DNA from: Lysobacteraceae bacterium
Lineage (GTDB): Bacteria; Pseudomonadota; Gammaproteobacteria; Xanthomonadales; Xanthomonadaceae
Reading direction: 5' to 3'
Length of the DNA stretch: 7,085 bases
NCBI GenBank assembly: GCA_027483745.1
Contig: JAIXTZ010000277.1
Location: forward strand, 1 to 7,085
Position 1 is the stretch's first letter. Every line of letters begins with the position of its first letter. The position numbers were made by a program, and so were the translations under genes. The notes beneath the pieces are model-generated. The model did no database searches and was not told the DNA's origin. It saw nothing but the letters and a program-made list of their open reading frames with translations. Shown in pieces: positions 1-5,811 of the stretch.

Positions 1-1203
1 AAGCTGCGCGCCTCGATCCTCGCCGACCCGGCGTTCAGCCGCGTGAACACCAAGGACAATACACCCTCGGTGCTCAACGTCGAGATGGTCCCGGGCAACA
101 AGGTCGTGATCGACGTCGCCGCGAAGGGCGGCGGCAGCGAGAATAAGTCGAAGTTCAAGATGATGAACCCATCGGATTCGATCGTCGACTGGGTCCTTGA
201 AATGGTACCGCAAATGGGTGCCGGCTGGTGCCCGCCGGGCATGCTCGGCATCGGTATCGGCGGCACCGCAGAAAAGGCGATGCTGCTCGCGAAACAGTCG
301 CTGATGGACCCGATCGACATGACCGAGCTGCTCGCGCGCGGGCCGTCGACCCCGACCGAAGAACTGCGCATCGAGCTCTATGAAAAGGTCAACGCACTCG
401 GCATCGGCGCGCAGGGGCTCGGCGGCCTGACCACCGTGCTCGACGTCAAGATCAAGGACTACCCGACCCACGCGGCCAACCTGCCGGTGGCGATGATCCC
501 GAACTGCGCGGCCACGCGGCATGCGCACTTCACGCTCGACGGCAGCGGCCCGGTGATGCTGGAGCCGCCCTCGCTCGAGGACTGGCCGGAACTCACCTAC
601 GACGCCTCGAAGGGCAAGCGCGTCAACCTCGACGGCATCACCAAGGCCGAGATCGCGAGCTGGCAGCCCGGCGACGTGCTGCTGCTCAACGGCACGCTGC
701 TGACCGGCCGCGACGCCGCGCACAAGCGCATGGTCGACATGCTCAACAAGGGCGAGCCGCTGCCCGTCGACCTGCGCGGCAAGTTCATCTACTACGTCGG
801 CCCGGTCGATCCGGTGCGCGATGAAGTCGTCGGCCCGGCCGGCCCCACCACCGCCACGCGCATGGACAAGTTCACCGGCCAGGTACTCGAGGCGACCGGC
901 CTGTTCGGCATGGTCGGCAAGGCCGAGCGCGGCCCGGTCGCCATCGAGGCCATCAAGAAGCACCAGAGCGCCTACTTGATGGCGGTCGGCGGCGCGGCCT
1001 ACTTGGTCTCGAAGGCCATCAAGGCGGCCAAGGTCGTCGGCTTCGCCGACCTCGGCATGGAGGCGATCTACGCGTTCGAGGTCAAGGACATGCCGGTGAC
1101 CGTGGCCGTGGATTCCCGCGGTGAGTCCGTGCACACCACCGGCCCGGCCGAGTGGAAGGGCCGCATTGCCAAGAGCCTCGGCATCCCCGTGGTCGTCGAG
1201 TAA
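1..1203 (+). CDS. fumA: Fumarate hydratase class I (Fe-S, homodimeric type), 3' part, 5' end outside window
   Basis: Reversible hydration of fumarate to L-malate in the cytoplasm (TCA cycle), using an oxygen-sensitive [4Fe-4S] cluster. The frame is open from base 1, so the start lies upstream; 400 residues are visible of roughly 500-550 usual for the family. Seen directly: a KGGGSENKSK motif; GAGWCPPG with a cysteine codon at 229-231; IPNCAATRHAHF with a cysteine codon at 505-507. These two cysteines match two of the three cluster ligands of the family; the third should lie in the missing N-terminal part. The beta-type C-terminal domain follows, with LNGTLLTGRDAAHKR, YYVGPVDP, a GPTTATRMDKF active-site-like motif, and GGAAYL. 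Alpha and beta domains are fused in one chain, as in FumA/FumB, not split as in two-subunit enzymes. The symbol fumB is equally usable, since sequence alone does not separate the two. The gene ends in TAA and is followed after 24 bp by a hairpin terminator. No oddity seen. Confidence 0.96.
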   Translation, partial: KLRASILADPAFSRVNTKDNTPSVLNVEMVPGNKVVIDVAAKGGGSENKSKFKMMNPSDSIVDWVLEMVPQMGAGWCPPGMLGIGIGGTAEKAMLLAKQSLMDPIDMTELLARGPSTPTEELRIELYEKVNALGIGAQGLGGLTTVLDVKIKDYPTHAANLPVAMIPNCAATRHAHFTLDGSGPVMLEPPSLEDWPELTYDASKGKRVNLDGITKAEIASWQPGDVLLLNGTLLTGRDAAHKRMVDMLNKGEPLPVDLRGKFIYYVGPVDPVRDEVVGPAGPTTATRMDKFTGQVLEATGLFGMVGKAERGPVAIEAIKKHQSAYLMAVGGAAYLVSKAIKAAKVVGFADLGMEAIYAFEVKDMPVTVAVDSRGESVHTTGPAEWKGRIAKSLGIPVVVE

Positions 1204-1227
1204 GCGCAGGGCGCTACCGAGGGGACG

Positions 1228-1257
1228 CGACGGCGCCTGAGGGCGCCGTCGTCGTTT
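1228..1257 (+). terminator. Rho-independent terminator after the fumarase gene
   Basis: There is a perfect 10-bp inverted repeat, 1228-1237 (CGACGGCGCC) pairing with 1242-1251, around a 4-base loop TGAG. A short T-containing tail, GTCGTTT, follows on the plus strand. It lies between the convergent stop codons of the fumarase (1203) and the DUF4197 gene (1264). The T-tract is present only on the plus-strand side, so it should act mainly on the fumarase transcript. Because the stem is symmetric and starts 12 bp beyond the minus-strand stop codon, it may also slow transcripts arriving from the DUF4197 gene. Confidence 0.7.
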
Positions 1258-1263
1258 CCAACA

Positions 1264-2037
1264 TCAGCCGAACACGCGGCGCAGCAGGTCGGTGTTGCGC
1301 GAGGCGGGGTTCGAACGGATCGCCTGCTCCTGCCCGCCGATGACGTGGAACAGCCCATCGATGGACCGGTTCGTCACGTAGTCGTCGAGGTCCAGCGCCG
1401 AGCGGCCGTCGCGACCGCCACCGCCGAGCAGGGCGCCCAGGGCACCGCCACCGGCACGTTCGGTGAACGCCTTGTACTTCTCGGTGACGCCGACGCTGGC
1501 GGTCTGCCGCGCGACGATCGGGCGGAACGACGCGAACAGCGCGTCGCCGCTGCTTCGCTTGAAGTAATCGGTGGCCGAGGTGCCGCCACCGCGCACGATG
1601 CCGATGGCGTCCTGCACGGTCATGGCGCGCACGGCGTTGGCGAGGATGCCGGCGGCTGCCGGAACGGCCTTCTCGGCCGCGCGGTTCATCGATTCCTCGA
1701 AAGCATCGACGCGGGCGCCTTGGCCGGCGCGTCGAGCGAGATCGGCGATCTGCCTGAGGCGCTCTGGTACCAGGATCTTGACCGCCGCATCGCGGAAGAA
1801 GCCGTCCGGACGTCCGAGCTGACGGATCGAGCGGTCCACGCCCTGCGCGAGCGCTTCCTTGATGCCGCCGGACGCGTCCGCTTGCAACAGGCGACCCGGG
1901 CCGCGGGCCGCGCCCACCTGCTGCAGGGCCCGCTCAAGACTCGACTGGGCGAGCAACGATGGCGCGACGGCGGACACCGGCAGCGCCACCAAGAGCATCG
2001 ACAGCAGTTCGCGGCGGGACGACGGGGACGGACGCAT
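1264..2037 (-). CDS. DUF4197 family secreted protein
   Basis: 257-residue protein of the DUF4197 family, which has no established biochemical role that I know of. Residues 1-30 form an export signal: basic start with a twin arginine (SRRELL, residues 7-12), then a hydrophobic stretch to about residue 30. It could be a Sec or a weak Tat signal; there is no lipobox cysteine. The mature part shows the family pattern in order: GGIKEALAQGVDRS (57-70), QLGRPDGFF (73-81), a FEESMNRAAEKAVP helix (113-126), AMTVQDAIGIV (138-148), DYFKRSS (157-163), a glycine-rich insert (196-208), then LDDYVTNRSIDGLF (217-230), and RSNPASRNTDLLRRVFG at the C-terminus. The ATG at 2037 is chosen because it places the signal peptide at the very start; no in-frame ATG, GTG or TTG lies in the 85 bp upstream, and the ribosome site is weak. 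It follows the TonB receptor gene in the same direction, so co-transcription is possible. The assigned family is solid; the function is unknown. Confidence 0.9.
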   Translation of the reverse strand: MRPSPSSRRELLSMLLVALPVSAVAPSLLAQSSLERALQQVGAARGPGRLLQADASGGIKEALAQGVDRSIRQLGRPDGFFRDAAVKILVPERLRQIADLARRAGQGARVDAFEESMNRAAEKAVPAAAGILANAVRAMTVQDAIGIVRGGGTSATDYFKRSSGDALFASFRPIVARQTASVGVTEKYKAFTERAGGGALGALLGGGGRDGRSALDLDDYVTNRSIDGLFHVIGGQEQAIRSNPASRNTDLLRRVFG

Positions 2038-2066
2038 GCCGGTGTTCCAGAGGGGATGGACGCCCG

Positions 2067-2072
2067 AGCATA
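2067..2072 (-). promoter_or_regulatory. Possible -10 element upstream of the DUF4197 gene
   Basis: On the minus strand this reads TATGCT, 4 of 6 matches to TATAAT, about 30 bases before the ATG at 2037. No good -35 hexamer is present at 16-18 bp spacing, so it is only a weak candidate. If real, it would let the DUF4197 gene be expressed separately from the receptor gene upstream. Confidence 0.2.
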
Positions 2073-2097
2073 CGCCGCCCCGTCGAAAGGGTTGGCG

Positions 2098-2117
2098 CCG
2101 GCGCAGGCCGACGCCGG
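2098..2117 (-). terminator. Weak stem-loop between receptor and DUF4197 genes
   Basis: A 6-bp inverted repeat, 2098-2103 (CCGGCG) with 2112-2117 (CGCCGG), around an 8-base loop, begins 6 bp past the receptor stop codon. No T-tract follows on the minus strand. In DNA this GC-rich such a stem can arise by chance. It may attenuate transcription or stabilise the receptor mRNA 3' end, but is not a convincing intrinsic terminator. Confidence 0.2.
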
Positions 2118-2122
2118 GCGAT

Positions 2123-4300
2123 TCACCAGCCGTAGCGCAGGCCGGCCACGACTTGGCGGGGATTGCCGAACAGCAGGCCGCGCGTGCGGTCGACGATGTA
2201 CTCGCGGTCGGTGAGGTTCTTCACCGCGACGTAGCCGCTCCATGCGCTGCCGGCCGGCTCGTAGTTCAGCGTGGCGCTCCAGGTCGCGTAGCCATCGAGC
2301 TGGCCGAACTGGCCGTCGCCGTTGACGGCGGGGTGTCGCGTATTGGCGAAGTCGGCCCACTGCTCGCCGACCTGCTGGACTTCGACCGACGCGTCCCACG
2401 CGCCTCGCACATAGCCGACCCGGAAGGTGGTGGTCAGGTCCGGGGCGTAGGGCAGTCGGTTGCCCGCCACGCTGCCGTTGGCGGCGGCGCCGGTGTCGAC
2501 GCGGCGGAGCACCGTGCTCTGTTCGGCGGTGGGGAGCCAGGTCACAGCCAGATTCGCGTAGAACTCGCCGCCGCGGCGCTGCAGCGCGCCGCGGTTCATG
2601 CCGGCGGCGAACTCGAAGCCGGCGTACTCGGTCTCACCCTGGGCCAAGGGCGTGCTGCCACCCGCGATGGAGCCGACGACGATCTGGTTGGCGAAATCGG
2701 TGCGGAAAGCAGTGGCTTCGATGTCGATGCCCTGCCAGCGCGTGCGCAGGCCCAGCTCGAGGTTCAGGCTGTCCTCGGCGTCCACCGCGACGCTGGTGCC
2801 GTTGCCGCCGATCAGGTCTTCGACGCGCGGCGGGGCGAAGCCTTCGTGCGCCGAGGCGAACACCACGACGGCGTCGCTGGCGAACCAGTTGGCGCCCACG
2901 CCCCAGGTGGTTTCAGCCACGTCTTCCGCGCCGCCGAGGCCCCCGGGGAGGCGGTTCAGTCGCGCGAACTCGATGTCCTCGCGACGCACGCTGGGGGTGA
3001 GCTGCACGGCGCCGAGATCGAAGGTGGTCGTGGCGAAGGCCGCCAGCGCTTCCGCCGTGCGCAGGTTGTTCTCGACAAGGGTGCCGGTGCGCGCGGCCGG
3101 GGACGTGCCGTTCACCTGGAAGCGAACCTGGTCCTCCTCGTGCCAGCGCAGGCCCACTTCGCTGCTGCCTGCGGTGCCGAACAGGCTGGTGTCCCACGTC
3201 AGGCGCGTGTCGACGCCCCAGGTGTAGTAGCGGCGGAGTCGGCCCTGCGCGGAGTTGCACGAGGCTGGATTCACGCGCTCACCGCGCAAGCGCGCGTCGC
3301 GGAACGCGGTGCCGCACTGCGTGTCGGTCGTCGTGCTCGACTGGCGCCACCAGTCGCGGACGAACTCGGTGTAGTAGGCCGAGGTCAGCAACTGCAGGCC
3401 CTCGCGGGGCGTCCAGGCGTGGCTGGCCGAGAGCGCGCCGTGTTCGATGTCGAACAGGTCGTTCTCGAACGGATAGTACTCGGCGCCGAAGTTCCGGTAC
3501 TCGGCGTCCGTCAGGCCGGAGTAGCCGACTTCCGAGTCCTCTTGGAGCTTGTTCGCCCGGAAGGTCAGCGCGTGCTGTTCGTTCACCTGCCACTGGTACT
3601 TCGCGAAGAGGTCGGTCTGTTCCAGTTCGGTGTTGTCGCGTGCGCCGTCGCCCTGCTTGTGGCCGATATCGACGAGCAGCCCGCTGCCGCCGACGCTGGC
3701 ATGCAGCGCGCGATAGCCGCGCGTACCGCCGGAAAGTTCGACGTGGCCTTCGGCATCCTCCGGGGGCGTCGGCGTGATGTAGTTGATCGCGCCGGTGATG
3801 GTCTGTGGACCGAAACGCAGGAGTCCGGCGCCCTTCAGCACCTCGATGCGGTCGTAGCGTTGAATGGGTGCGTGGTAGTAGCTGGCGTTGTCGCCATAGG
3901 GCGCGTACATCGCCGGCAGGCCATCCTCGAGAATGAGGACCTTGGTGCTACGCGTCGGGTTGCTGCCGCGGATGCCGATGTTCGGGCGCAGGCCGAAGCC
4001 CTCCTCGTCGCGGACGGTCACGCCGGGCACCTTGCGCAGCGCCTCGTTGACGGTCAACGCGCGTGCCGAGACCAGCACGCTCTGGTCGAGCGTGGTGGCG
4101 CTGCCCTCCGCCGTCTCCGGGGCGGGCAGGCGGCCCACCACCTCGATCGTCGCCAGGGTGCGCTTCCCAGTCGCCGGTTCCGGCGCTGGGGCGGGCGCTG
4201 GGGCGGGCGCTGGGGCGGGCGCTGGGGCGGGCGCGGCGAGGGCGGGCAGCGAGGTGAGGGCAAGGCTCAGGGCGAGTGAAAGGGTCGTGCGGCGGGTCAT
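2123..4300 (-). CDS. TonB-dependent outer-membrane receptor, FecA-like
   Basis: 725-residue outer-membrane transporter that would import a ligand into the periplasm using TonB/ExbBD energy. Signal peptide at residues 1-22 (basic MTRR start, leucine-rich core, ALA cleavage site). Then a (PAPA)4 linker at 24-39, a TonB-box-like TIEVVG at 51-56, and the plug domain at about 70-180 with LTVNEALRKVPGV, GFGLRPNIGIRG, EDGLPAMYAPYG, and RIEVLKG..LRFGPQTITGAINYI. The beta-barrel fills the rest and ends in YGW, a terminal aromatic as expected for BAM-assembled proteins. The plug wording is closest to ferric-citrate receptor FecA, but the N-terminal signalling (STN) domain of FecA is absent and no fecI/fecR-like genes are adjacent, so the ligand is not proven. 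Two cysteines, around residues 325 and 345, sit in a probable loop and could form a disulfide. The ATG at 4300 is preferred over an in-frame TTG at 4318 because it starts directly at the signal peptide; neither has a clear Shine-Dalgarno site. A probable sigma70 promoter and a possible Fur site lie just upstream. Confidence 0.93.
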   Translation of the reverse strand: MTRRTTLSLALSLALTSLPALAAPAPAPAPAPAPAPAPAPEPATGKRTLATIEVVGRLPAPETAEGSATTLDQSVLVSARALTVNEALRKVPGVTVRDEEGFGLRPNIGIRGSNPTRSTKVLILEDGLPAMYAPYGDNASYYHAPIQRYDRIEVLKGAGLLRFGPQTITGAINYITPTPPEDAEGHVELSGGTRGYRALHASVGGSGLLVDIGHKQGDGARDNTELEQTDLFAKYQWQVNEQHALTFRANKLQEDSEVGYSGLTDAEYRNFGAEYYPFENDLFDIEHGALSASHAWTPREGLQLLTSAYYTEFVRDWWRQSSTTTDTQCGTAFRDARLRGERVNPASCNSAQGRLRRYYTWGVDTRLTWDTSLFGTAGSSEVGLRWHEEDQVRFQVNGTSPAARTGTLVENNLRTAEALAAFATTTFDLGAVQLTPSVRREDIEFARLNRLPGGLGGAEDVAETTWGVGANWFASDAVVVFASAHEGFAPPRVEDLIGGNGTSVAVDAEDSLNLELGLRTRWQGIDIEATAFRTDFANQIVVGSIAGGSTPLAQGETEYAGFEFAAGMNRGALQRRGGEFYANLAVTWLPTAEQSTVLRRVDTGAAANGSVAGNRLPYAPDLTTTFRVGYVRGAWDASVEVQQVGEQWADFANTRHPAVNGDGQFGQLDGYATWSATLNYEPAGSAWSGYVAVKNLTDREYIVDRTRGLLFGNPRQVVAGLRYGW
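4183..4234. repeat. 12-bp tandem repeat encoding a Pro-Ala linker
   Basis: Four exact head-to-tail copies of GCGCTGGGGCGG (4183-4194, 4195-4206, 4207-4218, 4219-4230), followed by 4 bases of a fifth. On the minus strand each copy encodes four residues (PAPA), giving the 16-residue (PAPA)4 linker between the receptor's signal peptide and its TonB box. The period is a multiple of three, so gain or loss of copies changes linker length without breaking the frame. Confidence 0.95.
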
Positions 4301-4314
4301 TGGGTTGGCGAATT

Positions 4315-4333
4315 GCAAATGCGAACGGTTATT
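4315..4333 (-). promoter_or_regulatory. Possible Fur box overlapping the receptor promoter
   Basis: Read on the plus strand, these 19 bases match the Fur consensus GATAATGATAATCATTATC at 11 of 19 positions by eye. They include AAT-G and AA in the left half and TTAT in the right half, around a small AAC-G-GTT dyad centred at 4327. The site overlaps the -10 hexamer and the expected transcription start of the receptor gene, the usual position for Fur repression. The match score is modest and AT-rich promoter DNA gives chance matches, so this is a candidate only. Confidence 0.35.
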
Positions 4334-4359
4334 ATAAAGAAGTGATTCTGTTTCGTCAT
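4331..4359 (-). promoter_or_regulatory. Sigma70-type promoter of the TonB receptor gene
   Basis: On the minus strand there is a perfect TATAAT -10 hexamer (plus-strand 4331-4336) and an ATGACG -35 hexamer (4354-4359, 4 of 6 to TTGACA) with exact 17-bp spacing. The predicted start point is near 4324, giving a leader of roughly 25 nt before the ATG at 4300. This AT-rich island stands out clearly from the GC-rich surroundings. Confidence 0.6.
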
Positions 4360-4368
4360 CCTTCCGCG

Positions 4369-4426
4369 TTGACGCTGCAAAACCGTGCCCGTGATCGGAT
4401 TTTTGCCTTGGGGTGCGTGCTAGCCT
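4369..4426 (+). promoter_or_regulatory. Weak promoter elements for the TIP30-like gene
   Basis: The divergent region 4301-4457 must also serve the plus-strand gene at 4458. Two partial signals are visible: TTGACG at 4369-4374 (5 of 6 to the -35 consensus, but without a -10 at proper spacing) and TGCTAGCCT, with TAGCCT at 4421-4426 resembling an extended -10, about 32 bases before the ATG. The two do not form a single properly spaced promoter, so the assignment is tentative. Confidence 0.25.
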
Positions 4427-4457
4427 CGGGCGTCATTCACGCCCCCGCCACGTCGCC

Positions 4458-5183
4458 ATGCAGGCTCGTCTGCCGCTGCCGGAAACCGACGCGCAGACCC
4501 GCCGGGTGCTGCTGACGGGGGCATCGGGACTGGTCGGTGGGCATGTGCTGCGACGCCTGCTGTCGTCCGGTGAGCCTTTCGAGGTCGTCGCGCCCACGCG
4601 CGCGCCGCTGTTGGCCCAGTCCCCGCGCCTGCGCAATGTCGTCTACGACTCCAGCACGGCCGAGCGCCGTGCGGACAGCGGCTTGCGTCGCAGCCTCGCG
4701 GGCCTGAAAGCGGACGTCTGGATCTGCACTCTTGGAACGACGATCAGCAAGGCCGGCAACCAGGCCGCCTTTGTCGCGGTCGATCGCGACCTGGTGCTGA
4801 AATTCGCGGCGCTGTCGCGGGCCCTGGGCGCACGGCACGCCATCCTCGTGTCGTCGGTGGGTGCGAGCGCGAAGTCCGGCAACTTCTACCTCCGCGTCAA
4901 GGCCGAGGCTGAGCGTGGGCTCGCCGAGCAGAACTTCCCCCGCGTCGACATCTTGCGTCCCGGCCTGCTGCTGGGCGAGCGCGGCGAGCGACGGCCCGGG
5001 GAGGCGTTCGCCCAACGCTTGGCCCCGCTCTACAACCCCTTGCTGCTGGGACCGCTCGCCCGCTTCAAGGCCATCGAGGCCAGCCAGGTGGCCCATGCGG
5101 CGGTCAATCTCGCCCGCGCCGGCGGCAGCGGCTGGTTCGTGCACGAGTACGCCAGCATCCGCGACGCCGCAGGCCAGGGCTGA
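4458..5183 (+). CDS. Atypical short-chain dehydrogenase/reductase, TIP30/HTATIP2-like NAD(P)-binding protein
   Basis: 241-residue cytoplasmic protein with a Rossmann fold, probably an NAD(P)-dependent oxidoreductase or NAD(P)-sensing protein; substrate unknown. Nucleotide-binding motif TGASGLVG at residues 20-27 just after the first beta strand; LGTT at 92-95; KAGNQAAFVAVDRDLVLKFA around 98-117; VSSVGA with serines 132-133; YxxxK-type pair Y144/K148 in YLRVK; ILRPGLLLGERGERRPGE at 165-182. The LGTT...KAG...VDRD, YLRVK and RPG...RPGE blocks recall human TIP30 (HTATIP2) and bacterial proteins of that subgroup (NAD(P)H-binding family). Length fits, and the whole domain appears intact. Start: ATG at 4458 leaves a 16-residue lead before the first strand. 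A GTG at 4413 is also in frame, but it would lie upstream of the likely transcription start; no strong ribosome site supports either. The gene is divergent from the TonB receptor and convergent with the GNAT gene. Family is fairly sure; reaction not assignable. Confidence 0.88.
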   Translation: MQARLPLPETDAQTRRVLLTGASGLVGGHVLRRLLSSGEPFEVVAPTRAPLLAQSPRLRNVVYDSSTAERRADSGLRRSLAGLKADVWICTLGTTISKAGNQAAFVAVDRDLVLKFAALSRALGARHAILVSSVGASAKSGNFYLRVKAEAERGLAEQNFPRVDILRPGLLLGERGERRPGEAFAQRLAPLYNPLLLGPLARFKAIEASQVAHAAVNLARAGGSGWFVHEYASIRDAAGQG

Positions 5184-5191
5184 GCCCCGGC

Positions 5192-5213
5192 GCCGCCGCG
5201 CCGATCCGGCGGC
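5192..5213. terminator. Possible bidirectional stem-loop between convergent genes
   Basis: A 7-bp inverted repeat, 5192-5198 (GCCGCCG) with 5207-5213 (CGGCGGC), with an 8-base loop, fits exactly in the 33-bp gap between the convergent stop codons at 5183 and 5217. No T-tract follows on either strand, so it is not a canonical intrinsic terminator. Position is the main argument for it. Confidence 0.3.
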
Positions 5214-5216
5214 AGG

Positions 5217-5804
5217 TCAGCGGCGCCCGTCGGACGCGATCAGGCGATAGAGCGCCATCGACTGCATCTCGCTGTCGGTTCGCCAGCGCTCGCGAAGCGG
5301 GCCTTCCCGCTGGAAGCCCAGCGATTCCAGCACCCGGCACGAAGCGAGGTTCATGGGGTCGACCTCGGCCTCGATCTGTTTCGCCCGCAGTGCGTCGATC
5401 GCATGCTCCAAGGCCAACGCGATCATCCGTCGGCCGAGGCCGCGTCCCCACAGCGCGGGATCGAGCAGGTAGCCGATCTCCACGCGCGGACGCGGAGGGG
5501 CGATGCGGAAGAGCGTGACCCATCCCACGAGCGCGGGCGATCCGGGCCGCCGCGCCGCGAACCGCAGCAGCGCCCCCCCGCGCGCGCCTTCTTCGACGTC
5601 GTCGAGGAAGGCCTCGGCACGCGGGAGGTCATCCGGTGCCCATGCCGCGGTGCTCCAGTAGCGCATGGCGCGCGGGTCGGCGTGCAGCCGGGCCAACGCA
5701 GCGGCGTCGGCGATCGCGTCGCGTTCCGGCCACGGACCGAGCTGGATGCCATCGCCTTCGAGTGTCGGCAGGGCGGCAGCGTGCGGCCGGCGCGCCGGGC
5801 ACAT
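5217..5804 (-). CDS. GNAT family N-acetyltransferase (RimJ/RimL-like)
   Basis: 195-residue acetyl-CoA-dependent acyltransferase of the GNAT superfamily, probably cytoplasmic. Visible pattern: an N-terminal strand IQLGPW (20-25), LARLHADPRAMRYW (37-50) typical of the RimJ/RimL group, ALVGWVTLF strand (91-99), core motif A VEIGYLLDPALWGRGLGRRM (108-127) with the acetyl-CoA pyrophosphate-binding RGLGRR loop, then VDPMNLASCRVLESLGFQREG (148-168), the motif B region with the conserved N-x-x-S and LGF. Length is normal for the group. The acceptor could be a protein N-terminus, an amino acid or a small molecule; sequence does not decide. The ATG at 5804 lies 7 bp beyond the mfd stop codon, with no clear ribosome site of its own, so translation is probably coupled to mfd and the two genes share a transcript. 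Its 3' end converges on the TIP30-like gene. Confidence 0.9.
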   Translation of the reverse strand: MCPARRPHAAALPTLEGDGIQLGPWPERDAIADAAALARLHADPRAMRYWSTAAWAPDDLPRAEAFLDDVEEGARGGALLRFAARRPGSPALVGWVTLFRIAPPRPRVEIGYLLDPALWGRGLGRRMIALALEHAIDALRAKQIEAEVDPMNLASCRVLESLGFQREGPLRERWRTDSEMQSMALYRLIASDGRR

Positions 5805-5811
5805 GCGGTGC

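Noticed and set aside
1345..2214. A 289-codon plus-strand open frame antisense to the DUF4197 gene
   Set aside because: Arg/Ala/Gly-rich shadow without motifs; the minus-strand product matches DUF4197 over its full length.
1859..4279. An 806-codon open frame on the plus strand, antisense to the receptor
   Set aside because: Its translation is low-complexity, rich in Ala, Arg, Gly and Val, with no recognisable domain. It is the expected shadow of a GC-rich gene; the minus strand encodes a full, motif-rich TonB receptor.
4301..4318. Upstream TTG start (4318) for the TonB receptor, adding six residues
   Set aside because: It would put MQFANP before a classic signal peptide, uses a rare start, would lie almost at the predicted transcript 5' end, and has no ribosome site. 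ATG at 4300 is better.
4413..4457. GTG start at 4413 for the TIP30-like gene, adding 15 residues
   Set aside because: The extension is Arg/His-rich, precedes the possible -10 at 4421-4426, and is not needed for the Rossmann fold.
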